Source: Candidatus Intricatilinea gracilis (GTDB taxonomy: Bacteria; Pseudomonadota; Gammaproteobacteria; Burkholderiales; Burkholderiaceae_C). From it: DNA of 64,000 nt. The translations under genes were made by a program, and so were the position numbers. Of the stretch, positions 19,470 to 28,060 are shown one piece after another. The notes under the pieces were generated by a model, which worked only from the letters and a program-made list of their open reading frames with translations, did no database searches and had not been told where the DNA came from. How positions within the stretch are numbered: position 1 is the stretch's first letter; every line of letters starts with the position of its first letter. The DNA lies in contig JADJDQ010000021.1 of NCBI GenBank assembly GCA_016702605.1, positions 1,488,001 through 1,552,000 of the forward strand, in the 5' to 3' direction.

Positions 19470-20180
19470 ATGGCCGACTATTCCGGACGCGTCGTTCTCG
19501 TCACCGGCAGCAGTCGAGGTGTCGGCCGCCTAATTACCGATCATTTTCTCGGCGCAGGTGCACAAGTCATTGGGGTGGCCAGGGGAGCATCGGATCTCCA
19601 GCACCAGAACTATCGACACCGCCAAGTGGACGTCTCGGACGCAACAGCGATCCAGGCGCTTTTTGTTTCATTGCGTGTCGAGGGCACGGCCGTCGACATC
19701 GTGGTGAACAACTCTGCAGTGCTGACCTCGCAGTACGCCATGATCATGCCTGCCAGTGCAGCAAAGTCCATGGTCGACGTCAACCTGATGGCGCCTTTCC
19801 TGGTATCCCGAGAAGCGGCAAAGCTGATGCGCAAGAGCAAGTGGGGGCGCATCATCAACATCGGGTCAATGGCCGCCCGCCTCGAGCCAGAAGGGGACTC
19901 CATGTACGCCGCCTGCAAGGCAGCACTCACGGTACTCGCCGGTGTCATGGCCAAGGAGTTCGCATCCATCAACGTGACCTGCAACACCTTGGCTATCACT
20001 GCGATCGAAACCGACATGCTGCGTCAGTTGCCGCGCGACAAGATCGATGCCGTCATCGCACGGCTTCCCATTCCGCGTTACGCGACCCCAGACGACATCC
20101 TGAATGTGATCGACTTCTTCGCGTCCGAGCGAAGTTCGTACATCACGGCGCAGACCGTCTTCCTGGGTGGGGTCCATTGA
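19470..20180 (+). CDS. FabG-like short-chain dehydrogenase
   Basis: 236-residue SDR, probably a 3-oxoacyl-ACP reductase. It has the cofactor loop VTGSSRGVG (residues 11-19), VVNNSA, and catalytic S133, Y146 and K150 in INIGSMAARLEPEG and MYAACKA. The closing motif YITAQTVFLGGV is in place. In context it would reduce a beta-keto group on one of the ACPs. The start at MADYSGR is preferred over an upstream frame extension that overlaps the ACP gene. Confidence 0.87.
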   Translation: MADYSGRVVLVTGSSRGVGRLITDHFLGAGAQVIGVARGASDLQHQNYRHRQVDVSDATAIQALFVSLRVEGTAVDIVVNNSAVLTSQYAMIMPASAAKSMVDVNLMAPFLVSREAAKLMRKSKWGRIINIGSMAARLEPEGDSMYAACKAALTVLAGVMAKEFASINVTCNTLAITAIETDMLRQLPRDKIDAVIARLPIPRYATPDDILNVIDFFASERSSYITAQTVFLGGVH

Positions 20181-20181
20181 C

Positions 20182-20880
20182 ATGTCCCAGGCACTCGTCC
20201 CGATCGAGGGCAGCGATCGCCTGTGGCGGATCACCGCTGGCGTTTTTTCGTCGAACTGCTATGCCCTGCAGACCTCGCCAGGCCGATGCGTGCTCATAGA
20301 TCCGGGGCTCGGCGGCCAAGAGATTCGGGCGGGCCTGCAACAGCTCGATCTCACACCCCAGGCAGTCCTTTGCACCCACGGCCATTTCGATCATGGTGGC
20401 AGTGCATCAGTCTTCCAGCGCGAACATGGCTGCCCTGTCTACCTGCATCGTGACGACGTCAAGACGCTTCGAGCATCGAACTTCCTGATGATGGCGTTTC
20501 GAATAGACGCGCGTGTCGAACTACCCGAAGTCACCCAGTTGGGAGATGAGCATCATGCATCCGACGTCGTCGTCGATGGATGTCGTTTCTCGTTTCACAC
20601 CACACCCGGCCACACACCGGGTAGTTGCGTGATCCAGGCAGGTGACCTGTTGTTCACCGGTGACACACTCTATTCGCGTGGCATCGGGCTGTCGAAGTTG
20701 CCAGGCGAAAGGCCTGATCAGTTACGCGCTTCGATCCGCTCGGTCTTCGAGTCATTCGGATCGCATTGCCGCGTTTTTCCAGGTCACGGCGAAGCTGCAG
20801 AACTGGGCTGGATTCGCGATCACAACTTGGCCCTCTTGCGCTTCATGGAAGCGTCGGGCGACATGGCTCAATCGACATGA
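20182..20880 (+). CDS. MBL-fold metallo-hydrolase (glyoxalase II-like)
   Basis: 232 residues with the metallo-beta-lactamase metal motif T-H66-G-H68-F-D70-H71-G, then HTTPGHTPGSCVI and LFTGDTLYSRGIG, and the closing His in RVFPGHGE. The family hydrolyses thioesters and similar bonds. Beside ACP, SDR and KAS genes it could release or proof-read acyl groups. The exact substrate is unknown. Starts 1 base after the SDR stop, and its own stop overlaps the next start (ATGA). Confidence 0.87.
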   Translation: MSQALVPIEGSDRLWRITAGVFSSNCYALQTSPGRCVLIDPGLGGQEIRAGLQQLDLTPQAVLCTHGHFDHGGSASVFQREHGCPVYLHRDDVKTLRASNFLMMAFRIDARVELPEVTQLGDEHHASDVVVDGCRFSFHTTPGHTPGSCVIQAGDLLFTGDTLYSRGIGLSKLPGERPDQLRASIRSVFESFGSHCRVFPGHGEAAELGWIRDHNLALLRFMEASGDMAQST

Positions 20881-21896
20881 ACTTGACCGAAGGCATCGCC
20901 ATTATCGGCGTGGGCCATCACCTGCCTGAACATTCAGAGGACAACGAGACGCTGTGCCAGCGGCTGGATGTCACCCCGCAATGGATCATCGACAAGACGG
21001 GTATAGAGCGACGCTTCATCGCCGCTGCTGGCGACAGTGCAAGCGCGTATGCACTTGCTGCAGCCAGGCAAGCCATGGCCATGGCTCGCGTCAGCGCCGC
21101 AGAGATTGACCTGATCATCTGCTGTACGTTCTCAGGCGACTACATCTTCCCCCCCTTGTCGGCCAAGCTACACCAGGACATCGGCGCAAAGGGTGCTCAG
21201 ATCTTCGATCTACAGGCCAACTGCACTGGCGTGGTCACGGGGCTGACCGTTGCGTCCGACCGGATGCAGGTGGACGCCAGTGTCCGATGTGCGCTGGTGG
21301 TCGGTGTCGAGCTCTGCTCTCGCTATGTCGACCGCTCCGACGTCAATACCGCGATCTACCTGAGTGACGGAGCCGGTGCGATCGTGCTCGGTCGCCGAGA
21401 AGCTGGCGTCGGTATCCGGGCTTCGGCCTTCCATACGGACAGCTCGAACTACGAGTCGGTGCGGATGCGAGGCGGTGGTTCGAGCTTCCCCGTTCTGGGG
21501 AGAACGCCGGATCCTGCCGTGGACTCGATGGAGATGAATGGCATCGCGACCTGGAAACAAGCCATCACCCATCTGCCTACTGTCATGCGTCGTTGCGCCG
21601 AAAAAGCCGGCGTATCGATGAACGATGTCGATTTCATGGTGCTTCATCAGGCCAATCTGCGCCTCATCGAATACATCGTCCGCAAGATGGGCTTGAGCCT
21701 CGATCGAACCTACACCAATGTCCAGGAGATCGGCAACACCGGCGCGGCATCGCTGGCCATCGCGCTGAGCGAGGCAGTCCGCAAGGGCCTGGTTCCTCAA
21801 GGCGGACTGGTGATGCTCGCGGCAGTCGGTGCAGGCTTCAACTTCGGCGCCAACCTGTGGAGATGGGATCTGCGCTATCCCGGAGACAGGTCGTGA
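20877..21896 (+). CDS. 3-oxoacyl-ACP synthase III-like condensing enzyme
   Basis: 339-residue FabH-type ketosynthase. The full catalytic triad is present: C116 in DLQANCTGVV, H257 in VLHQANLRLI and N287 in EIGNTGAASL. The C-terminal end is also standard (LVMLAAVGAGFNFG). It would condense a starter acyl thioester with a malonyl-type extender on ACP. The start at 20877 is in the ATGA overlap with the hydrolase gene; the open frame upstream is an artefact. A dedicated copy inside a glycan cluster points to a special acyl chain rather than housekeeping fatty acids. Confidence 0.9.
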   Translation: MNLTEGIAIIGVGHHLPEHSEDNETLCQRLDVTPQWIIDKTGIERRFIAAAGDSASAYALAAARQAMAMARVSAAEIDLIICCTFSGDYIFPPLSAKLHQDIGAKGAQIFDLQANCTGVVTGLTVASDRMQVDASVRCALVVGVELCSRYVDRSDVNTAIYLSDGAGAIVLGRREAGVGIRASAFHTDSSNYESVRMRGGGSSFPVLGRTPDPAVDSMEMNGIATWKQAITHLPTVMRRCAEKAGVSMNDVDFMVLHQANLRLIEYIVRKMGLSLDRTYTNVQEIGNTGAASLAIALSEAVRKGLVPQGGLVMLAAVGAGFNFGANLWRWDLRYPGDRS

Positions 21897-23089
21897 GCGC
21901 GTTTGCCGATTTCGAGTCTATCCGCGTCGGTGACCGGCGCGAACTGGTCAAGGCGATCACCGACGAGGACATCCGCCAGTTTGTCCGCATGACCGGTGAC
22001 GACAATCCACTGCACGTCGACCCGGTCTTCGCAGCTCAGACACCGTTCAAGGACATCGTCGTCCACGGCATGCTCGGCGCTTCCTTCATCTCCACGGTCA
22101 TTGGCACACGCTTGCCCGGCCCTGGAGCATTGTGGGTCAGCCAGAGCATGGAGTTCCTGCTTCCCGTGAGGCTGGGTGATGTACTGACGGTCTCCTGCAC
22201 AGTCGTTGCCCGGCACGAGCGTGATCGCCTGCTCGATCTCGATACGCGAATCACCAACCAGAACCAGCAGATCGTTCTGAAAGGCATGGGCAGAGTCAAG
22301 CTGCTCGAATCGGCCCGCACGGTGCCGACTGAAGCTGTACTCGGCCTGAGTCCGGTTGCGATCGTCACCGGCGGAGCTGGCGGCATTGGCGAGGCCATCT
22401 GCCGCCGGCTGGCCAAGGATGGCTTTCGGGTGGCCCTGAACTTCCATCGTAACCGTGCTCGCGCCGAGCAGATCGTCGAATCGATCGTGGCCGACTCAGG
22501 GCATGCTGTTGCCATCGAGGCCGACGTCGGCGCGCCGGACGGCGCTGCAAGCTTGATCAATCGGGCGCAGACCTTGCTGGGGCCGATCGGCGTGCTGGTC
22601 AACAACGCCTCTCCTCGCATCAATCCCAAGTCGCTCGGCGACCTTGGATGGAATGACCTGCAGCAGCACCTGGATGTGCAACTCAAGGGCGCCTTCCTGC
22701 TGACGCAGCAATGTGTGCCAGCAATGGCAGCGCGGCGTGCGGGCCGCATCGTCAACATCACCACACAGGCCATCCGAGGTGCGCCCACACCCCATTGGAC
22801 GTCCTACGCGGTCGCGAAGGCGGCGCTGGCGACCTTCTCGCGGCAGATGGCCAACGAGCTCGGCCCGTCAGGTGTGACGGTCAACTGCATTGCCCCCGGG
22901 ATGACCGAGACCGCATTGATCGGCGACATCCCGCAAAAGCAGCAAATGATCATCGGCCGGCAGACTCCGTTGCGTCGACTCGCGCGACCGGGCGACATTG
23001 CGGCGGCAGTCTCGTACTTCGCAGGTGAGGACTCCGCCTTTGTCACGGGACACACCCTCGATGTCAACGGCGGACTGGAGATGTCGTGA
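21893..23089 (+). CDS. Fused MaoC-like hydratase and short-chain dehydrogenase
   Basis: 398 residues starting at a GTG that overlaps the KAS III stop (GTGA). Residues about 5-140 are a MaoC/R-hydratase hot-dog domain with the hydratase motif D36-D-N-P-L-H41. Residues about 153-398 are an SDR with AIVTGGAGGIGEAIC, LVNNAS and the pair Y305/K309 (SYAVAKA). The usual catalytic Ser before Tyr seems replaced by Thr (NITTQ). The fusion would combine beta-ketoacyl reduction and dehydration/hydration on one chain, giving a hydroxyacyl or enoyl product. Its own stop overlaps the next gene (GTGA). Confidence 0.88.
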   Translation: MSAFADFESIRVGDRRELVKAITDEDIRQFVRMTGDDNPLHVDPVFAAQTPFKDIVVHGMLGASFISTVIGTRLPGPGALWVSQSMEFLLPVRLGDVLTVSCTVVARHERDRLLDLDTRITNQNQQIVLKGMGRVKLLESARTVPTEAVLGLSPVAIVTGGAGGIGEAICRRLAKDGFRVALNFHRNRARAEQIVESIVADSGHAVAIEADVGAPDGAASLINRAQTLLGPIGVLVNNASPRINPKSLGDLGWNDLQQHLDVQLKGAFLLTQQCVPAMAARRAGRIVNITTQAIRGAPTPHWTSYAVAKAALATFSRQMANELGPSGVTVNCIAPGMTETALIGDIPQKQQMIIGRQTPLRRLARPGDIAAAVSYFAGEDSAFVTGHTLDVNGGLEMS

Positions 23090-24870
23090 GCGAAGAGACG
23101 AACTACCTGCTCGAACTATCGACGCCTGGCCTGACGTTGTCCCGAACAATACAGGCGGTCGAACAGCTGGAGTCGCATGGACAGACACACCGCGAGATGG
23201 CGATCGGCGTGGCCTCGAACGTGAGCATCGACCTGTTGTCGGTCTTCTTGCGCAAACACGCGTTGCTTGCCGGCGCGCGGGTCAGCGTGGACATGGGCAG
23301 TCACGACGACGTACTGACCGACGCAGGTCGATACGTCGAGGCCGGCAAGCAGGCGATGGTCTATCTTCCGTTCTTCGACAATCTGCTGCCGGCCTTCGAG
23401 TTTCAGATCGAGTGCCTGCCGCATGCCGACATCCTGGCCAAGGAAGCGGACTTCCGCGCGCAATGCGAGTTGATGTTCCAGTCCACGCTTGCGCTCCCGG
23501 CTTTGTACGTCGGAACATTCCATCGGCATGTGCGAGCTGTGGATGTCGGGCGTCCCGATTCAGTGGCCGCAACGCTGGACCGCTTCAATGCCGTGCTTCG
23601 TGAACTGGCGGCTCGCCATGCCCATGTGCGGCTCATCGACACCGAGGACATCCTGCGCTCGCTCGGCGCCGGCAGTTGCCTCGATCGTCGCTTCTACCTG
23701 CGCAGTACCGCGCCCTATTCGCCGATCTTCCTGGACGAGTTCGCACGCCGCATCGCCCTGGCCTCGCGGGGATTCGGCGGGTACTTTTTCAAGGCACTTG
23801 TGCTCGACTGCGACAACACGCTCTGGGGCGGCGTCGTCGGCGAGGATCTGGTCGACGGCATCAAGCTCGATCCACATGCCTACCCGGGCCGGGTGTACTG
23901 GCAGGCCCAACTGGCATACGCCGGGCTCGAACGCCAGGGGGTCCTCCTGTGCCTGTGCAGCAAGAACAATCCGCCGGATGTCGACGAGGTCCTCGAACGT
24001 CACCCGAACCAGGTCCTGCGCGAGGCGCGTATCACGCTCAAGAAGGTGAACTGGAAAGACAAGGTCACGAACCTGCGGGAGATCGCGAGCGAACTCAACA
24101 TCGGGCTAGACAGCCTCGTGTTCGTGGACGACTCGGACTTCGAGTGCGCCAGCGTCCGCACTGCCTTGCCTCAGGTTCGTGTCTTCCAGGTACCCAAGGC
24201 GCTGCCCGATTACGGTCGGGTGCTGCGCGAGATTCGGGAGCTTTTTCTCGCCGGGGGTGTCAGCGATGAGAGTCGTTCGAAGACCGAACAATACCGGCAG
24301 ATCCAGCAGGCCAGCAACGAGCAGTCGCGCTACGCCAGTCACGAGGACTACCTGACCTCGCTCGAATTGAAGGTAAGCCTGCGCCGGGATTCGATCGCCG
24401 ACATCGCCCGGATCAGCGAACTCACACAGAAGTCCAACCAGTTCAACCTCACCACATTGCGACAGACACCCGGCGAGATCCAGGACCGCATGCAGGGCGA
24501 CGATAGCTGCGTGTATTCGCTGAACGTCGGCGATCGGTTCGGTCCGGCCGGCCTGACCGGTGTGGTCATCGTCGACTGGCGCGACGATGTGGCCTGCATC
24601 GCTGCCTTCCTCATGAGTTGCCGCGTCATCGGTCGCGGAGTCGAGTTCTCGATCTGGCCGCACATTGCCGCCGACGCGCTGCATCGTGGCTGCCGTATCC
24701 TCGAAGCCGCGTACCGGCCAACGGCCAAGAACTCGCAGGTGGCCGATTTCTTCGATAGGCTTGGCATCCCTCTCGTCGAAAGCGACGACGGCGTGAAACG
24801 CTATCGCGTAAATCTCGACGAATTCCAACCCTCCAATGCAGACTGGATCAAGGTTTCTCATGGTGAATGA
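23086..24870 (+). CDS. FkbH-like HAD-IIIC protein
   Basis: 594 residues. The HAD motif begins at D241 (LVLDCDNTLWGGVVGED) and continues with CSKNN and LVFVDDSDFE. The C-terminal third is the FkbH/GNAT-like part with the characteristic AFLMSCRVIGRGVE. In the polyketide field FkbH proteins take glycerate from 1,3-bisphosphoglycerate onto an ACP. Relatives in glycan islands are thought to build acyl groups or transfer them to amino sugars. The next gene is an ACP overlapping by 11 bases, a likely partner. Starts at GTG in a 4-base overlap. Confidence 0.88.
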   Translation: MSEETNYLLELSTPGLTLSRTIQAVEQLESHGQTHREMAIGVASNVSIDLLSVFLRKHALLAGARVSVDMGSHDDVLTDAGRYVEAGKQAMVYLPFFDNLLPAFEFQIECLPHADILAKEADFRAQCELMFQSTLALPALYVGTFHRHVRAVDVGRPDSVAATLDRFNAVLRELAARHAHVRLIDTEDILRSLGAGSCLDRRFYLRSTAPYSPIFLDEFARRIALASRGFGGYFFKALVLDCDNTLWGGVVGEDLVDGIKLDPHAYPGRVYWQAQLAYAGLERQGVLLCLCSKNNPPDVDEVLERHPNQVLREARITLKKVNWKDKVTNLREIASELNIGLDSLVFVDDSDFECASVRTALPQVRVFQVPKALPDYGRVLREIRELFLAGGVSDESRSKTEQYRQIQQASNEQSRYASHEDYLTSLELKVSLRRDSIADIARISELTQKSNQFNLTTLRQTPGEIQDRMQGDDSCVYSLNVGDRFGPAGLTGVVIVDWRDDVACIAAFLMSCRVIGRGVEFSIWPHIAADALHRGCRILEAAYRPTAKNSQVADFFDRLGIPLVESDDGVKRYRVNLDEFQPSNADWIKVSHGE

Positions 24871-25096
24871 ACAAGCGCTGCGCCAGTTGATGGCCACGGT
24901 CCTTCGCATCCCGGCCGATTCGATCAACGACGACACCAGCATGGACACAGTCGCGGGCTGGGACTCGCTGAAGCACATGAACCTTGTCCTGGCCATCGAA
25001 GAAGAGTTCAAGGTCAGCATTCCCGACGAAGATGCGGCCAACATCACCTCGTACCCGCTGATCAAGCTCGTGCTGGCTGAGGTCCTGAAGGGTTGA
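24860..25096 (+). CDS. Acyl carrier protein (second of two)
   Basis: 78 residues, canonical ACP size. The phosphopantetheine Ser is S36 in AGWDSLKHMNLV. The start at 24860 gives MVNEQALRQL and overlaps the FkbH-like gene. It is flanked by an FkbH-like loader and an AMP-forming ligase, which suggests it receives either a glyceryl unit or an activated carboxylic acid. Confidence 0.9.
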   Translation: MVNEQALRQLMATVLRIPADSINDDTSMDTVAGWDSLKHMNLVLAIEEEFKVSIPDEDAANITSYPLIKLVLAEVLKG

Positions 25097-25098
25097 GC

Positions 25099-26454
25099 AT
25101 GACACTCGATTGGCTGGTCGACAGGTTCGCCTCGAAGCCGGAACACCTGGCCTTCGTGCACGAGGACCGCGCCGTCACCTACGGTCAGTTGCGCGACACG
25201 ATCGACGCCTTTGGCCGGACGCTGCTCGAGAACGGCGTCAAGGCCGGACATCGCGTGGTGATCCTGGGCGACTACACGCCCGAGGCGTTCGCGCTGATGC
25301 TTGCGCTCGCTCGGAACGCCAACGTGGTGATTCCGCTGACGCGTGAGTCGGTCGTCGAGGTCGACACTGCATTGTCGATCTGCGGCTGCGACTGGCAGTT
25401 CGAGTTCCAACCCGGCGCGCTGATGCCCGTCCTGACTGCACGTGCGCTCGCGTGCGACAACGCGGTGCTGAGCGAGTTCGTCGCGACCGGCGCGCCGGGC
25501 ATGGTGCTCTTCTCGTCGGGATCCACTGGCAAGCCCAAGGGCATCCTGCATGACCTCGAGCGGGTGGCGAACAAGTTCCTGAAACAACGTGAGCCTGTGG
25601 TCGCTGTGCCATTCCTGATGTTCGACCACTTCGGCGGGTTCAACACGATTCTGGCCATCACCTCGAGCCTCGGGACCGTCGTGAGTGTGGCCGATCGTTC
25701 TGTCAAGAGCATCTGCGAGGCCATCCAGGACCATCAGGTGGCCCTGCTACCGACCACGCCATCGTTCCTGAACCTGCTCATGGCGGCGCGCGCCCAGGAT
25801 CACTACGACCTCTCGTCGCTGCAACGCATCACCTATGGCACCGAAGTCATGCCGCAGGCCACCCTGGAGCGCCTGCATCGAGCGCTGCCGCAGGTCAAGC
25901 TGCAGCAGACTTACGGGCTTTCCGAGGTCGGTGTGCTGGGTTCGAAGTCTCGCGACGACGGATCGCTGTGGATGCGCATCGGCGGAGACGGCTTCCAGAC
26001 CAAGGTCGTCGACGGGATCCTCTGGATCAAGTCCGACTTCGCCATGGTCGGCTACCTCAATGCGCCCGCAGCATTCGACGACGACGGCTGGTTCAACACC
26101 CAGGACCGTGTCGAGGTCGATGGCGACTACTTTCGCATCCTTGGGCGTGTCACCGACCTCATCAACGTCGGCGGGCAGAAGGTCTACCCCGCCGAGATCG
26201 AGGAGGTGATCATGAGCCTGCCCAATGTGGTGGACGTGGCCGTGTACGGCGAGAGCAATCCGCTGCTCGGTCAGATCATCGTGGCCCGCATCGCGCTGGC
26301 AGAACCCGAACCTCTCGATGCTCTGAAGGCACGCGTGCGTCTAGGTTGCAAGGAACGTCTGGCGGCCTACAAGGTGCCGGCGCGCGTCGTGATCGCCGAC
26401 GGTGCCCTTTACACCGCACGCTACAAGAAGACCCGTCGCTCCGACGCGAGTTGA
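25099..26454 (+). CDS. AMP-forming acyl-CoA/acyl-ACP ligase
   Basis: 451-residue ANL-family adenylating enzyme. Motifs in order are MVLFSSGSTGKPKGILH (A3), QQTYGLSEVG (A5), WFNTQDRVE (A7) and ILGRVTDLINVGGQKVYPAEIEE (A8, here in two parts around GR and GGQK). The end YTARYKKTRR supplies the A10 Lys region. It activates a carboxylic acid as AMP ester and passes it to CoA or, given the ACP 2 bases upstream, to that ACP. A TTG six bases earlier is an alternative start. Shorter than typical acyl-CoA synthetases (500-550). Confidence 0.88.
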   Translation: MTLDWLVDRFASKPEHLAFVHEDRAVTYGQLRDTIDAFGRTLLENGVKAGHRVVILGDYTPEAFALMLALARNANVVIPLTRESVVEVDTALSICGCDWQFEFQPGALMPVLTARALACDNAVLSEFVATGAPGMVLFSSGSTGKPKGILHDLERVANKFLKQREPVVAVPFLMFDHFGGFNTILAITSSLGTVVSVADRSVKSICEAIQDHQVALLPTTPSFLNLLMAARAQDHYDLSSLQRITYGTEVMPQATLERLHRALPQVKLQQTYGLSEVGVLGSKSRDDGSLWMRIGGDGFQTKVVDGILWIKSDFAMVGYLNAPAAFDDDGWFNTQDRVEVDGDYFRILGRVTDLINVGGQKVYPAEIEEVIMSLPNVVDVAVYGESNPLLGQIIVARIALAEPEPLDALKARVRLGCKERLAAYKVPARVVIADGALYTARYKKTRRSDAS

Positions 26455-26477
26455 ACCGACATCAGACGGAGTGCGCC

Positions 26478-26921
26478 ATGCCTTTGGCCGACTGCAAGCT
26501 TGTTGACCTGCCGCGCATCCATGACCCGCGCGGCAACCTCACCTTCATCGAAGGTGGCGGCCGGCACATTCCGTTCGACATCAAGCGCGTGTATTACCTC
26601 TACGACGTGCCCGGTGGTTCGGAGCGCGGCGGCCATGCCCACAAGGCGCTCAGTCAGCTGATCATCGCGATGTCGGGCAGCTTCGACGTGGTGCTCGACG
26701 ATGGCTACGACAAGCGCCGCTTCCATCTCAACCGCTCGTACACCGGCCTGTTCGTGTGCCCCATGATCTGGCGCGAGCTCGACAACTTCTCGTCCGGTTC
26801 GGTGTGTATGGTGCTCGCGTCCAACCTGTACGACGAAGACGACTACTACCGCGACTACAGCGACTTCAAATGTGCACTGCCGGCCCCGGGCGCCGGCCAG
26901 TTGCATGTGCCGCAGCGTTGA
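26478..26921 (+). CDS. dTDP-6-deoxy-hexos-4-ulose 3,4-ketoisomerase, FdtA/WxcM type
   Basis: 147-residue cupin. It has IHDPRGNLTFIEGG at the start, then FDIKRVYYLYDVPGG and the metal/catalytic His pair in ERGGHAHKALSQ. FdtA and QdtA convert dTDP-4-keto-6-deoxyglucose to the 3-keto sugar that an aminotransferase then aminates. It is followed by that aminotransferase, which strongly supports the assignment. FdtA and QdtA differ in C4 stereochemistry, which I cannot determine. The rmlA/rmlB genes that supply the substrate are not in this window. Confidence 0.88.
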   Translation: MPLADCKLVDLPRIHDPRGNLTFIEGGGRHIPFDIKRVYYLYDVPGGSERGGHAHKALSQLIIAMSGSFDVVLDDGYDKRRFHLNRSYTGLFVCPMIWRELDNFSSGSVCMVLASNLYDEDDYYRDYSDFKCALPAPGAGQLHVPQR

Positions 26922-26944
26922 ACCACTGCCACGAAACCTCACTC

Positions 26945-28060
26945 ATGATCGACTTCCTGAACCTGCGCAAGGTGAATGCGCCGCACGAAGCGGCGCTCGA
27001 ACAGGCCATGCAGCGGGTGCTGCGATCGGGCTGGTACATCCTGGGCGACGAGGTCGCGGCCTTCGAGCGCGAGTTCGCCGCCTACTGCGAGGTGGGCCAT
27101 TGCATCGCAGTGGCCAACGGGCTGGATGCCTTGCAGCTCAGCCTGCGCGCCCTGGGCATCGGACCGGGTGACGAGGTGCTGGTGCCGTCCAACACCTTCA
27201 TCGCCACCTGGCTGGCAGTCAGCCAGGTCGGGGCGACGCCGGTGCCGGTCGAACCCCGCGCCGGCACCCACAACATCGACCCGAGCCGCCTGGCCAGCGC
27301 ACTCACACCGCGCACCCGCGCCATCATGCCGGTGCATCTGTACGGGCAGCCGGCCGAGATGGACGCAATCTGCGCCTTTGCGCAAGCGCATGACCTGAAG
27401 GTGATCGAGGACGCCGCCCAGGCCCACGGCGCGCGCTGGCAGGGCCGGCGCTGTGGCGGCCTGGGTGACGCGGCCGGCTTCAGCTTCTATCCGGGCAAGA
27501 ACCTCGGTGCACTTGGCGATGGCGGCGCCATCACCACCAACGACGCGGCGCTCGCCGCCACGCTGCGCAAGCTGCGCAACTACGGGTCGTCGGTCAAGTA
27601 CCGGCACGATCTGGTCGGCACCAACTCGCGGCTCGATGAGTTGCAGGCCGCGATGCTGCGCGTCAAGTTGCCGGCGCTGGACGGCGAGAACGCCACTCGG
27701 GCCGAATTCGCCAGGCGCTACATGGCCGGCCTGCAGGGTCTGCCGCTGGACCTGCCGGTGCAGGCGAGCGGGGCCGAGTCGTCCTGGCACCTGTTCGTGG
27801 TGCGGCTGCACGGTCCGGTCGGCACACGCGACCGCGTGCTGGCTGAACTCGCAGCACGCGGCATCACCGCCTTGATCCACTACCCACTTGCGTGCCACGA
27901 GCAGCCCGCCTACGCTGGCCTGACCTGGCCCGACTTGCCTATCGCCTCGAGCCTGCAACACGCCGTACTGAGCCTGCCCATCAGCCCGGTGCATACCGAC
28001 GTCGAGATCGACGAGGTGATCGCCGCCGTGCGCGACATCCTGTCCAGCAGGGCCGCATGA
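26945..28060 (+). CDS. DegT/DnrJ/EryC1-family sugar aminotransferase (FdtB-like)
   Basis: 371-residue PLP enzyme. It has VANGLDALQLSLRALGIGPGDEV, the phosphate-binding region and the PLP lysine in FSFYPGKNLGALGDGGAI. The pairing with the FdtA-like gene predicts 3-amination of a dTDP-3-keto-6-deoxyhexose to a Fuc3N or Qui3N precursor. The start MIDFLNLRKVN matches the family N-terminus. Its stop overlaps the next glycosyltransferase start in ATGA. Confidence 0.92.
   Translation: MIDFLNLRKVNAPHEAALEQAMQRVLRSGWYILGDEVAAFEREFAAYCEVGHCIAVANGLDALQLSLRALGIGPGDEVLVPSNTFIATWLAVSQVGATPVPVEPRAGTHNIDPSRLASALTPRTRAIMPVHLYGQPAEMDAICAFAQAHDLKVIEDAAQAHGARWQGRRCGGLGDAAGFSFYPGKNLGALGDGGAITTNDAALAATLRKLRNYGSSVKYRHDLVGTNSRLDELQAAMLRVKLPALDGENATRAEFARRYMAGLQGLPLDLPVQASGAESSWHLFVVRLHGPVGTRDRVLAELAARGITALIHYPLACHEQPAYAGLTWPDLPIASSLQHAVLSLPISPVHTDVEIDEVIAAVRDILSSRAA

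Noticed and set aside
24106..25734. 542-codon minus-strand frame across FkbH, ACP and ligase genes
   Set aside because: Crosses three real plus-strand genes and has no similarity of its own.
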